Assembly (NCBI GenBank): GCA_905182105.1
Contig: CAJJAR010000009.1
Span: 62,001 to 126,000 of the forward strand
Source: an uncultured Paracoccaceae bacterium
GTDB lineage: Bacteria; Pseudomonadota; Alphaproteobacteria; Rhodobacterales; Rhodobacteraceae
Length of the DNA: 64,000 nt
Reading direction: 5' to 3'
Shown here: positions 53,102-62,190 of the stretch, piece by piece
Layout: the number at the start of each line of letters is the position of its first letter
Numbering within the stretch: position 1 is the stretch's first letter
Translations under genes and position numbers: made by a program
Notes under the pieces: model-generated
Databases searched by the model: none
What the model saw: only the letters and a program-made list of their open reading frames with translations
What the model was told of the DNA's origin: nothing

Positions 53102-53872
53102 ATGAACCAAGTCGATCTGAATGCTGACATGGGTGAAAGCTTTGGTCCGTGGAAAATGGGTGATGATGCAGCTTTGCTCAATATTGTATCATCAGCCAAC
53201 ATAGCTTGCGGTGCACATGCTGGTGATCCAGATGTAATGTCCGCAACTATGGCGCTTGCGCGTGACAATGGTGTAGGGATCGGTACGCATCCAGGCTTTC
53301 CCGATTTGCAGGGATTTGGTCGGCGCAGAATGCAAGTTCCTATTGCTTCGTTGCAAAACTCTATTCGTGTTCAGGTGGGTGGATCACTTGGAATGGCATG
53401 TGCGTTGGGTACAAAGGTCCGACATTTGAAATTACATGGCGCGATGTCGAACATGACGTGTGAAGACGAATCAATGGCATACGCACTGTATGAGGCTGCA
53501 TTATCGGTTGACCCAAATTTAATAATTATGGTTTTGGCAGCGACAGAACAGGTGAAAGCTGTGCAATCTTTGGGTTGCGCTTACGCTTGCGAAATTTTCG
53601 CCGATCGTGCCTACAATGACGACGCAACGCTTGTTGATCGAAGCAAACAGGGGGCGGTCATCCATGATGCTGAACTTGCAGGAAAACGGGTGGTAGAGAT
53701 GGTGCAGGCCCAAGCAATCATTACAAAAAGTGGCAAACATATCCCAACGCCTATCGATACGATTTGCTTGCATGGGGATGGATCGACGGCAGTTCAGATG
53801 GCCAAGGCTGTGCGTGACGCACTTGAAACATCGAAAATTTCAATCGGGACCTTCAAAGGGCGCTTGACGTGA
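53102..53872 (+). CDS. pxpA: 5-oxoprolinase subunit A (LamB/YcsF family)
   Basis: 256 residues: VDLNADMGESFGPWKMGDDA, SSANIACGAHAGDPDVM, GIGTHPGFPDLQGFGRRRM and VRHLKLHGAMSNMTCEDES are the family blocks. The Asp and His residues form the hydrolase site. Last gene of pxpBCA; together they return glutamate from 5-oxoproline. Confidence 0.94.
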   Translation: MNQVDLNADMGESFGPWKMGDDAALLNIVSSANIACGAHAGDPDVMSATMALARDNGVGIGTHPGFPDLQGFGRRRMQVPIASLQNSIRVQVGGSLGMACALGTKVRHLKLHGAMSNMTCEDESMAYALYEAALSVDPNLIIMVLAATEQVKAVQSLGCAYACEIFADRAYNDDATLVDRSKQGAVIHDAELAGKRVVEMVQAQAIITKSGKHIPTPIDTICLHGDGSTAVQMAKAVRDALETSKISIGTFKGRLT

Positions 53873-53886
53873 TGAGAATTTAATTC

Positions 53887-53901
53887 TGACTAATTTAGTC
53901 A
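53887..53901. promoter_or_regulatory. TGA-N9-TCA palindrome, candidate iron-Rhodo box
   Basis: TGACTAATTTAGTCA is a palindrome with a single central base and matches the TGA-N9-TCA pattern of the iron-responsive (RirA-type) box of Rhizobiales and Rhodobacterales. It lies 67 nt before the iron-binding protein gene. A second half-related TTAGTTGACTAA occurs at 53929-53940, where TTGACT may be the -35. Confidence 0.65.
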
Positions 53902-53967
53902 AGCATCTTGCATTACCCGTGAAATTCGTTAGTTGACTAAAACTGTAAGTTAATCTTAGAGGGTATC

Positions 53968-54990
53968 ATGTCCATGAAATTGAAACTACCAGTACTTGTC
54001 ACAGCCTTGATCGCGTCCAGTGGCTCAGCCGCTTTTGCGGAGAGTGAAGTTAATCTCTATTCCTCACGTCACTACGACACTGACGAACGCCTTTATTCTG
54101 AGTTCACTGAGCAGACAGGCATCACCGTCAACCGTATCGAGGGTAAAGCGGATGAGTTGATTGCACGCATGAAGGCCGAAGGTCTGAATTCTCCGGCTGA
54201 TGTTTTGATCACTGTGGATACGTCCCGCCTAGAACGTGCAAAAGACGCTGGTATTTTGCAATCGACCGACAGCACAGTTTTAGAGGTGCGTATTCCAAGC
54301 AAGCTACAAGATTCTGACAATCAATGGTTTGGCTTCTCACAACGTGCACGGATTATCTTCTTTGATAAAAATGATGTGACTGAACCACCTGCATCTTATC
54401 TCGATCTGGCTGATCCGGCCTACAAAGGTATGGTATGTCACCGTTCTTCAACCAATGTTTATTCGCAAACGCTGTTGTCTTCTGTGATAGAAAATCATGG
54501 TGAAGAAGCAGCAACTGAGTGGGCAAAAGGCTTTGTCGCTAACTTTGCTCGTAAACCCCAAGGCGGTGATACGGATCAGTTGCGGGGGCTGGTTTCTGGT
54601 GAATGTGAAATTTCTATCTCTAACACATACTATTTCGCCCGCGCACTGCGCCGCGATGTAAAGGGTGTAACGGCTGACATTGATATGATCGGTTGGGTGT
54701 TTCCCTCACAAGAAGCTGAAGGTGCGCACATGAACCTATCAGGCGCTGGTGTGGCTAAAAATGCTCCGAACCGTGATAACGCGGTTAAGTTCCTTGAGTA
54801 CTTGGCATCAGATCAGGCTCAGAAATACTTCTCTGCTGGTAACGACGAATATCCAGCGGTAGCCGGTGTTGGACTTAGCGATTCGGTTGCAAAACTGGGT
54901 CTCTTCAAGGCGGATGATGTTGATCTAAGTGCTGTGGCGAAGAACCTTCCAGTTGCACAAAAAATCTTTGCGATTGCTGATTGGCAATAA
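53968..54990 (+). CDS. fbpA: Iron(III) ABC transporter substrate-binding protein
   Basis: 340 residues with signal peptide (KLPVLVTALIASSGSAAFA) and mature start ESEVNLYSSRHYDTDERLYS, typical of FbpA/FutA ferric-binding proteins. NTYYFARALRRDV carries tyrosines of the iron site. GAGGGTATC precedes ATG 53968; ATG 53974 is also possible. Its permease and ATPase are not adjacent. The upstream box suggests induction in low iron. Confidence 0.92.
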   Translation: MSMKLKLPVLVTALIASSGSAAFAESEVNLYSSRHYDTDERLYSEFTEQTGITVNRIEGKADELIARMKAEGLNSPADVLITVDTSRLERAKDAGILQSTDSTVLEVRIPSKLQDSDNQWFGFSQRARIIFFDKNDVTEPPASYLDLADPAYKGMVCHRSSTNVYSQTLLSSVIENHGEEAATEWAKGFVANFARKPQGGDTDQLRGLVSGECEISISNTYYFARALRRDVKGVTADIDMIGWVFPSQEAEGAHMNLSGAGVAKNAPNRDNAVKFLEYLASDQAQKYFSAGNDEYPAVAGVGLSDSVAKLGLFKADDVDLSAVAKNLPVAQKIFAIADWQ

Positions 54991-55012
54991 AGCTAACGAC
55001 AATTTAGTTCTT

Positions 55013-55046
55013 GAACAGGCGTGGGTCATTCCGCGCCTGTTCTTGT
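55013..55046 (+). terminator. Hairpin after the iron-binding protein gene
   Basis: GAACAGGCG, 12-nt loop, CGCCTGTTC, then TTGTAT. A perfect 9-bp stem, weak T-run. It separates fbpA from tupB. Confidence 0.7.
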
Positions 55047-55100
55047 ATCTAAGAACCCTATACCCTAGCGTCAGAATTCCCTCGGCAGGTACTGACCTAG

Positions 55101-55805
55101 ATGAACGATATAACCCAAGGATTGCTTGCCGCGCTGCGTCTTATTTTGACGTTTGACGCGGAGCTATGGGAAATCAGCTTGCGATCATTAAAGGTCAGTT
55201 TGACGGCTGTTATCATCGCCTCTGCTGTTGCGATGCCTTTTGGTGCGTTCCTCGCGGTGAAACGGTTCAAGTACAGACGGCTCGTTATCTCGATAATGAA
55301 TGCACTTATGGGATTGCCACCGGTCGTTGTTGGCTTGATCTTTTATATCCTTTTGTCCCGCTCAGGCCCCTTTGGTGTCTTCGGTTTGTTGTTCACGCCA
55401 TGGGCCATGATCATTGTCCAGATTGTGATTATCACCCCAATTATAGCCTCAATTTCGCACCAAGCCACGCGCGAACTTTGGGCAGAATATCATGACCTTC
55501 TTATTTCGCTGAACACCAGTAAATGGCAGCGGATTAAAACACTGATTTGGGATGGGAGACGCAATCTTTTGACTGCGGGACTTGCTGGTTTCGGCCGCGC
55601 CATTGGTGAGGTCGGTGCGATCATGATTGTAGGTGGCAACATCGAACATGCCACGCGTGTTCTGACGACAGCGATTGCGCTGGAAACGGGAAAGGGTGAC
55701 TTTGCCTTAGCGCTGGGTCTTGGCTTTGTTCTTATTGGTCTCGCGCTGTTTGTTAATATCTCAATCCACTGGTTGTCACGTACAGAAAGGGAGGGGAGGT
55801 GGTGA
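55101..55805 (+). CDS. tupB: Tungstate ABC transporter permease
   Basis: 234 residues, about five or six membrane helices with an EAA-like loop ELWAEYHDLLISLNTSKWQR and GFGRAIGEVGAIMIVGGNI. The length and motif fit TupB-type permeases. It overlaps tupC by 7 nt. Identity as tungstate rather than molybdate comes mainly from TupA downstream. Confidence 0.88.
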   Translation: MNDITQGLLAALRLILTFDAELWEISLRSLKVSLTAVIIASAVAMPFGAFLAVKRFKYRRLVISIMNALMGLPPVVVGLIFYILLSRSGPFGVFGLLFTPWAMIIVQIVIITPIIASISHQATRELWAEYHDLLISLNTSKWQRIKTLIWDGRRNLLTAGLAGFGRAIGEVGAIMIVGGNIEHATRVLTTAIALETGKGDFALALGLGFVLIGLALFVNISIHWLSRTEREGRW

Positions 55806-56506
55806 ACAATATGTTTCCTTTGATCCTTTCAAATTTAAGTGTTCGGCGCCACGGTAAAACTGTTTTAGGCCCAATCGATCTGGTGATTGATCAAGGTGGC
55901 CCTACAATGGTGATCGGCCCTAATGGATCAGGTAAGACGACGCTACTGCGTGTGATGCATGGGATTGAACACATTTCTGAAGGCACTGTTGATTGGGCGC
56001 AGCCTGATCACGCAAACCATGCTTATGTCTTCCAGTCACCTGTTGTCTTGCGCCGGACGGTTGCTGAAAACCTTAGTTATCCCTTGAGCTTGATCAACCT
56101 CCCAAAACTAGAAATCAATGCAGCTGTAGAATATTGGATTGAACGTATTGGCCTCGGTAAAGTTGCAAACCGGTCAGCAACCCGCTTGTCTGGTGGGGAG
56201 CGGCAAAAATTAGCGATCGCGCGGGCTTTGATCCGTAATCCCGAAGTTTTATTTTTGGACGAACCATGTTCCAATCTAGATGGTCAATCGACCCGCGAAA
56301 TTGAAACGCTTTTGCTCGAAACTGCAACAGCTGGGACACGTGTTATAATGGCCACCCATGATATGGGGCAGGCGCGCCGCCTTGCCGCTGATGTCATTTT
56401 TATGAAATCAGGGCGTATCGCTGAAACAGGTTTGGCACCCGATGTGTTTGATGCCCCCCAAACACCTGACCTTCAGGCGTTCCTCAAAGGAGATATCCTC
56501 GAATGA
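55799..56506 (+). CDS. tupC: Tungstate ABC transporter ATP-binding protein
   Basis: 235 residues: Walker A GPNGSGKTTLLRV, Q-loop YVFQSPVVLRRTV, signature LSGGERQKLAIARAL, Walker B VLFLDEPCSNLDG. No C-terminal TOBE/molybdate-binding domain is present, in line with TupC. Overlaps both neighbours. Confidence 0.88.
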   Translation: MVNNMFPLILSNLSVRRHGKTVLGPIDLVIDQGGPTMVIGPNGSGKTTLLRVMHGIEHISEGTVDWAQPDHANHAYVFQSPVVLRRTVAENLSYPLSLINLPKLEINAAVEYWIERIGLGKVANRSATRLSGGERQKLAIARALIRNPEVLFLDEPCSNLDGQSTREIETLLLETATAGTRVIMATHDMGQARRLAADVIFMKSGRIAETGLAPDVFDAPQTPDLQAFLKGDILE

Positions 56507-57303
56507 TACGCTCTCTCGTTTTTGCAGGGTCCCTATGTTCTGCCAGTTGTGCACAGTCGGATATCTTGAAACTTGCAGTAACGACGTCGTTTGAAAACTC
56601 TGGGTTGGCTGATGTCCTGCTTCCTGAGATCGAAGCGGACCTTGGAATAGACCTACAGTTGCTGGTCGTCGGCACGGGCCAAGCATTGAGGCTGGGCGAA
56701 GCGGGGGATGTTGACGCGATCTTAGTCCATTCACGTGCCCCTGAAGAGGCATTTGTTGCGGATGGGTTCGGCACGCACCGCCGCGAAATCATGTACAATG
56801 ATTTTGTGCTGATTGGCCCTAAATCGGATAAGGTACAGATCGCGGCAACGAGCGGCGCGGCCAAAAGCCTGCAAAGAATAGCGGATGCTCAGGCTACATA
56901 TGTCAGCCGCGGTGATGACAGTGGAACGCACAAAGCGGAATTGAAGATATGGCAGATCGCTGAACTAGAGCCAGCTACATTTGGCACATGGTACAACGCG
57001 GTTGGGGCAGGGATGGGCGCTGCGTTAAATACCGCGTCTGCCCTTAATGCCTACATAATCTCGGATCGGGCGAGCTGGCTGAATTTCAAGAACAAGGGGG
57101 ATTTGGCGCTGCTGTTTTCAGGCGACCCAGTGCTGTTCAACCAATACGCCTACTTACCGGTCAATCCAGAAAAGCACCCGACTGTGCAGTATGAGATGGC
57201 GCTGAAACTTGAAGAATGGTTGGTCAGCGAAAAGTCGGCTGCGTTGATCAATACCTATCAGATCAATGGCGAAACGCTGTTTGTCTTCAACGGACAACAA
57301 TAG
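56503..57303 (+). CDS. tupA: Tungstate ABC transporter substrate-binding protein
   Basis: 266 residues with signal peptide MIRSLVFAGSLCSASCAQS. LAVTTSFENSGLADVLLPEI contains the TTTS-like oxyanion loop (here VTTSFENSG), then VVGTGQALRLGEAGDVDAIL and SRGDDSGTHKAEL, all TupA marks. It follows tupC with a 4-nt overlap, so the order is B-C-A, with the binding protein last. Tungstate would serve W-dependent oxidoreductases such as formate dehydrogenase. Confidence 0.9.
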   Translation: MIRSLVFAGSLCSASCAQSDILKLAVTTSFENSGLADVLLPEIEADLGIDLQLLVVGTGQALRLGEAGDVDAILVHSRAPEEAFVADGFGTHRREIMYNDFVLIGPKSDKVQIAATSGAAKSLQRIADAQATYVSRGDDSGTHKAELKIWQIAELEPATFGTWYNAVGAGMGAALNTASALNAYIISDRASWLNFKNKGDLALLFSGDPVLFNQYAYLPVNPEKHPTVQYEMALKLEEWLVSEKSAALINTYQINGETLFVFNGQQ

Positions 57304-57348
57304 AGAGAGGTGGTGCAGAGCGAACCAAAGCCCACTCTGCTAGATGTA

Positions 57349-58392
57349 CTAAGCCGCTTGCGTGCTTGAGATGCGTGGGACCAGTGCTTTGACCAGATCC
57401 CGCATGTTCAACTCGCCGATTGGTTCGCCGTCGCTCATTACGCGGTAGGTCAATGCGGTATCGCCCTCTGACAGTGCAATCAGAGATTCAAGATTGTCAT
57501 CGGCCTCAACGTCACCAGCAAATTTTTTGCTCTTCAACGGGTTCGTAATGGAACGAATACGCAGAACGCGAGCGCGGTTAATATCGCTTACAAAGTCCTC
57601 GATGTAGGGATCTGCTGGGTTCAGCAGAATGCCTTGTGGCTCGCCCTGTTGAACAACAGCACCGTCTTTGAGGATCACAAGATGGTCCGCCAATTTCAAC
57701 GCTTCGTCCAAGTCGTGCGTAATGAAGATGATCGTTTTCTTCAGCTCAAGCTGTAGCTCAAGCAACAAGTCTTGCATGTCTGTGCGGATCAAAGGATCGA
57801 GGGCAGAAAATGCTTCGTCCATCAACATGATGTCAGTGTTTGCGGTTAGCGCACGGGCGATGCCCACACGTTGCTGCATTCCGCCTGACAGTTGTGATGG
57901 ATAGTGGTCTTCATAACCACCCAACCCAACACGCTCTAGCCATTTGCGGGCCTCAGTGTCTTGGGTTTCTTTGTCCATTCCACGTACGTCCAATGACATG
58001 GCTGCATTCTGCTGAACTGTACGGTGTGGCAGAAGCGCGAACTTCTGGAACACCATCGACATCTTCTCTTGGCGTAAAGTGCGAAGATCGGCTTGGGACA
58101 GTTGTGTAACGTCTTCACCATCTACAACGATCTCACCAGCAGTGGGCTCAATCAGACGGTTAAGGTGACGAATGAGGGTAGATTTCCCCGAACCAGAAAG
58201 GCCCATCACAACAGTGATTTCACCAGCTTGCATATCCACGTCGATCGACTGAAGGCCCAAAACGTGCTTGTGCTTTTCGAGCAATTCCTCTTTGCTCATG
58301 CCATTTTGAACATGTGGCAAAACTGATTTGTCGTCAGCGCCAAAGATCTTGAAAAGGCCGCGCAGTTTAATTTTTGGTGTATTCTTTAGCAT
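57349..58392 (-). CDS. proV: Glycine betaine/proline ABC transporter ATP-binding protein
   Basis: 347 residues: an N-terminal helical tail, Walker A VMGLSGSGKSTLIRHLNRL, signature LSGGMQQRVGIARAL, Walker B DIMLMDEAFSALDP, and a C-terminal regulatory part (about 270-340) with a CBS-like LTYRVMSDGEPIGELNMRDL. ProV/OpuAA type, an importer of betaine or related osmolytes. Starts 11 nt after the permease stop. Confidence 0.93.
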   Translation of the reverse strand: MLKNTPKIKLRGLFKIFGADDKSVLPHVQNGMSKEELLEKHKHVLGLQSIDVDMQAGEITVVMGLSGSGKSTLIRHLNRLIEPTAGEIVVDGEDVTQLSQADLRTLRQEKMSMVFQKFALLPHRTVQQNAAMSLDVRGMDKETQDTEARKWLERVGLGGYEDHYPSQLSGGMQQRVGIARALTANTDIMLMDEAFSALDPLIRTDMQDLLLELQLELKKTIIFITHDLDEALKLADHLVILKDGAVVQQGEPQGILLNPADPYIEDFVSDINRARVLRIRSITNPLKSKKFAGDVEADDNLESLIALSEGDTALTYRVMSDGEPIGELNMRDLVKALVPRISSTQAA

Positions 58393-58403
58393 GTGCGCGC
58401 CCC

Positions 58404-59438
58404 TTACGATGTTTTGCTTTTGGCACGGTCAATCCGTGACAAAGCAGCTTTTGATGTGCGGTCCAACATAACAGCAAGCAGAACGATACAGATACCTGCC
58501 ATAAGACCGACACCCAACTCCAAGTTACGAATGCCGCGTAGAACAAGAACGCCCAGACCGGGTGCTGTAACCATGGATGCGATCACAACCATCGCCAAAC
58601 TCATCATGATGGTTTGGTTCAAACCTGCCATGATATTCGGTAGCGCCAGTGGCAGTTCGACTTTTGATAATTTCTGACGGGCATTCATCCCGAAGGCATT
58701 GCCTGCTTCGATCACATCTTGGTCGACAAGGCGGATGCCTAGGTCGGTCAAACGGATGATTGGCACAATGGCGTAAAGCGTAATCGCGATTCCATAGAGT
58801 CGTGATTCACCGATTGGGAACAAGAAGATCAGAGGGATCAAATAAACGAAGGTTGGCAAGGTTTGGAGCAGGTCCAAAACAGGAATGACCATGCGTTGAA
58901 GCCTATTTGATTTCGACATCGCGATACCGATTGGGATACCGAATATGGCTGATATAACCGTACAGACTAAGATAACAGCGAGGGTCTCCATCGCTGGCTC
59001 AAAGTGATCAACGAACGCAAAGAAGCTTAGGCAAAAAGCGTTGAATAACATCACTGAAACGGAACGTGTCGCATACCATGTGACAAGCAAAAGCATCGCC
59101 ATGATCAGGAACCAAGGGGTTTGGGTGAACAGGTACAATGTACCGTCCAGCATCCATGAAAGTGGCTGCGTAATAGGATCAAGAATAGTGCGCAAAGCAG
59201 GGCGGATGGCTAAAAAGCCTTCTTCCAAACCTTTTACAATATCGCGGGTCTGTGTGATTTGACCACAAGCTTTGTTCAACGCGTCCAATGACGGGAACGG
59301 AATTGCATAGAACGGTTCTTCGACCGCATTGCCTGTCTCGGCGAGTAAGTCAGCCATAGACATTGGCGCTTCGGACGTACCTGCATCGCACCAGTCACGC
59401 AGTCCAAGCGCATTAAAAAACCAATCGTAGGTCGCCAT
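58404..59438 (-). CDS. proW: Glycine betaine/proline ABC transporter permease
   Basis: 344 residues: a hydrophilic N-terminal region with one early helix, then a permease domain with EAA loop VIEAGNAFGMNARQKLSKVE and MVIASMVTAPGLGVLVLRG. This is ProW/OpuAB. Together with ProV it forms the membrane part. A terminator-like hairpin separates it from proX upstream. Confidence 0.93.
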   Translation of the reverse strand: MATYDWFFNALGLRDWCDAGTSEAPMSMADLLAETGNAVEEPFYAIPFPSLDALNKACGQITQTRDIVKGLEEGFLAIRPALRTILDPITQPLSWMLDGTLYLFTQTPWFLIMAMLLLVTWYATRSVSVMLFNAFCLSFFAFVDHFEPAMETLAVILVCTVISAIFGIPIGIAMSKSNRLQRMVIPVLDLLQTLPTFVYLIPLIFLFPIGESRLYGIAITLYAIVPIIRLTDLGIRLVDQDVIEAGNAFGMNARQKLSKVELPLALPNIMAGLNQTIMMSLAMVVIASMVTAPGLGVLVLRGIRNLELGVGLMAGICIVLLAVMLDRTSKAALSRIDRAKSKTS

Positions 59439-59461
59439 TTGCGTCCCCCAAAAAAAGAAAG

Positions 59462-59489
59462 GCCCGCAGCCATGTTTCAGGCTGCGGGC
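59462..59489 (-). terminator. Intra-operon hairpin between proX and proW
   Basis: GCCCGCAGCC, loop of 8, GGCTGCGGGC; on the minus strand it is followed by CTTTCTTTTTTTGG. A perfect 10-bp stem right after the proX stop and 24 nt before proW. It likely stops most transcripts so that the binding protein is made in excess. Confidence 0.88.
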
Positions 59490-59501
59490 TCGTATTATTG
59501 T

Positions 59502-60470
59502 TTATTTAAGTAGGGCAGCCAATTTGCCTTTGGCTTCGTCGTTCAACCATGATCCCCAAACGTCCTTGTTTGAGCTTAGGAAGTAAACGGCGGCTTCGTC
59601 GTAAGACGCGTTGTTATCCAGACGCCAAGCGAGAACTTCCCCCATTTGAGAGTTTGTGAAGCTAACGTTTCTCATCAACTCAGCAACTGCCGGTTCCCGA
59701 TCAACGAATGCTTGTGATGCTGCGGTTACAACTTTAGCTGCTGGGTATGCTGAAAACGATGGGTTTGCACAGTCAACAGATCCGTTGCACGTGTGTGCTT
59801 CAGCATTATATTCACCGACAGTCACCGCAACCATTGGGTATTTACCTAAGACTGCCGTAGGTGCCCAGTAGTAGCCCAGCCATGGCGCTTTATCTGCATA
59901 TGCAGCGGCAATGGATGATTGAAGAGTTTCACCAGAGCCATGCTGGAAGCGCTCTAGACCACCTTCTTCTGCTTTCAAAGCAATCAAGTTATTATTATTA
60001 ATAATGTCGCAAGCCCAGCCAGACGGGCAATCATTGAATCTACCACCAACTGCAGCTGGGTTAGCCATGATGCCCTCCCATGTTGTCAGTTCTGGGTTCG
60101 TTTCTGCCAAGTAAGCTGGTATCCACCACGCTTCGACGCCACCATCAGAAAGAACACTGGTTAGTTCAACTAGTTTGCCTTCGGCCAATAGTGGCTCATA
60201 TGATGGTGTTGAATTAGCCCAAACTTCTGTCAATAAATCGGGCTCTCCAGTCTCAGCTAGTGATACCAATGCTGGAACTGTTGATGACGGCACAACTTGC
60301 ACCTCACAACCGTAACCTTGTTCCATTAGGAACTTCGAAACGGCAGTCACAACAGCAGATGAGGCCCAGTCCATTTCAGTGATGGATACTTTGCCGCAAT
60401 CAGCTAGTGCAGATGTGCCGAACATGCCAGCGGATACAACGGCAACAGAGCCGAGTAGATTGAGTTTCAT
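59502..60470 (-). CDS. proX: Glycine betaine/choline-type ABC transporter substrate-binding protein
   Basis: 322 residues with signal peptide MKLNLLGSVAVVSAGMFGTS. The mature part starts CGKVSITEMDWASSAVVTAV and contains WANSTPSYEPLLAEGK and KAPWLGYYWAPTAVLGKYP, typical of OpuAC/ProX. Aromatic residues for trimethylammonium binding are seen (WA.S, WW, YYW). GGGAGACTAC lies before the ATG. First gene of proXWV. Confidence 0.92.
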   Translation of the reverse strand: MKLNLLGSVAVVSAGMFGTSALADCGKVSITEMDWASSAVVTAVSKFLMEQGYGCEVQVVPSSTVPALVSLAETGEPDLLTEVWANSTPSYEPLLAEGKLVELTSVLSDGGVEAWWIPAYLAETNPELTTWEGIMANPAAVGGRFNDCPSGWACDIINNNNLIALKAEEGGLERFQHGSGETLQSSIAAAYADKAPWLGYYWAPTAVLGKYPMVAVTVGEYNAEAHTCNGSVDCANPSFSAYPAAKVVTAASQAFVDREPAVAELMRNVSFTNSQMGEVLAWRLDNNASYDEAAVYFLSSNKDVWGSWLNDEAKGKLAALLK

Positions 60471-60920
60471 AGTAGTCTCCCATTAATATTTTTTAGCGGC
60501 GCACCTTCGAGGGTGTGCTTTATAGGCCGCATCATAGGCAAATTATTGCGTGAAATTATAGCAAAAATTTTATTTTTTTGGGTCACTCAGTTTGTGGTGA
60601 CGCTTTACCCCGAAGAAGTGTCGGTTATGATCTGAAATTTCGAAAGTTGCAACAGTGATCGATGAAAATTTGTAAAATTATAACTTAAAAGCCGCAAGGT
60701 TTATCTAGGAAAACGAGAACTGATGAATGTTTCATCGGGTGTCGCAATCAGCTTATTGGTTCAAAAAAACAGATTCTTGAAGTGAATTTTGACGTCGGTA
60801 TTACGTCGGTATCCTGTCGGTGTTGCGTAAGTGACCTATCGGTTAATCCTGCCACGAAACGCAAACGGCCCGACGGTTCTGTTGAACCACCGGGCCGTAA
60901 GATAACTAAATCAATTTAGC
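60471..60920. other. Intergenic region with GTCGGT direct repeats
   Basis: 450 nt without a gene. The proX promoter must lie in the left part. GTCGGTAT is repeated at 60794 and 60805, with GTCGGTGT at 60816, at 11-nt steps, one helical turn apart; these could be a protein binding array. The right end is the leuB terminator. Confidence 0.5.
60865..60898 (-). terminator. Terminator of leuB
   Basis: ACGGCCCG at 60891-60898 (minus) pairs with CGGGCCGT, enclosing a second stem GGTTC/GAACC; the T-run TTTGCGTTT is weak. It lies 22 nt beyond the leuB stop. Confidence 0.8.
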
Positions 60921-62033
60921 TTAGAGGCTCGCGTCAAGCGCTGCCAAAATCGCATCACCCATTTCAGTGGTAGATACTGGTGTGCCGTCTTCTGGACCCA
61001 TCAAGTCTGCAGTGCGAACACCGTCGGCTAAAACCTTTTCAACCGCTGCTTCAAGGCGTGTTGCCTCGTCGCCTTGGTCAAAGGAATAGCGAAGCGCCAT
61101 TGCAAAGCTGAGGGTGCAAGCGATCGGGTTTGCTTTGCCTTGGCCAGTGATGTCTGGGGCTGAACCGTGCACTGGTTCGTACAATGCTTTTGGACGACCG
61201 TTGTCACCAGGTGCGCCAAGGGATGCTGATGGCAACATGCCAAGTGAGCCTGTCAGCATTGCAGCGCAATCAGATAGAATGTCGCCAAACAAGTTGTCGG
61301 TCAAAATGACGTCGAACTGTTTAGGGGCGCGCACCAACTGCATCGCGCCGTTGTCGGCGTACATGTGGGATAGCTCAACATCTGGATAATCTTCGTCGTG
61401 CACTTTTTGCACAACTTCGCGCCATAGGATGCCACTTTCCATAACGTTGGCTTTCTCCATGGAACATACTTTGTTGCCACGGCGGCGGGCCAGTTCGAAT
61501 GCGGAACGCGCAACGCGGTCAATTTCAGACTCTGTGTATCGCTGTGTGTTGATGCCAACGCGCTCGTTGCCCTCGTTGAAAATCCCACGTGGCTCACCGA
61601 AGTAAACGCCAGAGGTCAATTCACGTACGATCATGATGTCCAGACCAGCAACCAATTCTTTCTTCAAAGAAGAGAAGTCAGCCAATGCGTCAAAGCACTG
61701 CGCCGGACGTAGGTTTGAAAACAGGTCCATCTCTTTGCGAAGGCGCAACAAGCCGCGCTCTGGTTTCACAGAGAAATCAAGTTCGTCATATTTCGGGCCG
61801 CCAACGGCGCCCAAAAGAACCGCGTCTGCTTCAAGGGCTTTGGCCATTGTATTGTCATGAAGAGGAGTGCCGTGGGCGTCATATGCGCAACCACCAACAA
61901 GATCTTCAGAGACATCAAAGTTCAAATCGCGCTTATCGCCGTACCATGTGATGATGCGTTTAACTTGGTCCATAACTTCTGGACCGATGCCGTCACCGGC
62001 GAGAATAAGTAGCGAAGGGTTAGACATTTGCAT
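60921..62033 (-). CDS. leuB: 3-isopropylmalate dehydrogenase
   Basis: 370 residues: [20 protein letters not shown] at the start, [45 protein letters not shown]-like [18 protein letters not shown] and [20 protein letters not shown], all LeuB marks. It oxidises 3-isopropylmalate in leucine synthesis. ATG 62033 or 62027 may be used. leuC and leuD are not in the window. Confidence 0.96.
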   Translation of the reverse strand: MQMSNPSLLILAGDGIGPEVMDQVKRIITWYGDKRDLNFDVSEDLVGGCAYDAHGTPLHDNTMAKALEADAVLLGAVGGPKYDELDFSVKPERGLLRLRKEMDLFSNLRPAQCFDALADFSSLKKELVAGLDIMIVRELTSGVYFGEPRGIFNEGNERVGINTQRYTESEIDRVARSAFELARRRGNKVCSMEKANVMESGILWREVVQKVHDEDYPDVELSHMYADNGAMQLVRAPKQFDVILTDNLFGDILSDCAAMLTGSLGMLPSASLGAPGDNGRPKALYEPVHGSAPDITGQGKANPIACTLSFAMALRYSFDQGDEATRLEAAVEKVLADGVRTADLMGPEDGTPVSTTEMGDAILAALDASL

Positions 62034-62190
62034 GGCTCCGATGAAATTAGGTTCGAACGGGGCCTAGCCTGAGCAGAGGGTCGGGTCAAGTTTTGGTGAA
62101 GCTCGCATGCAGTGGCACCTGTTAGGTTGCTCATCAGGCGCGGTGCAAATAAACATGGGGCACCGCAAATATCAGAGGATATTTAAGCTG

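Noticed and set aside
57304-57348. GCAGAG...CTCTGC hairpin after tupA as a terminator
   Set aside because: The stem is only 6 bp with a 14-nt loop and no T-run; not enough to call.
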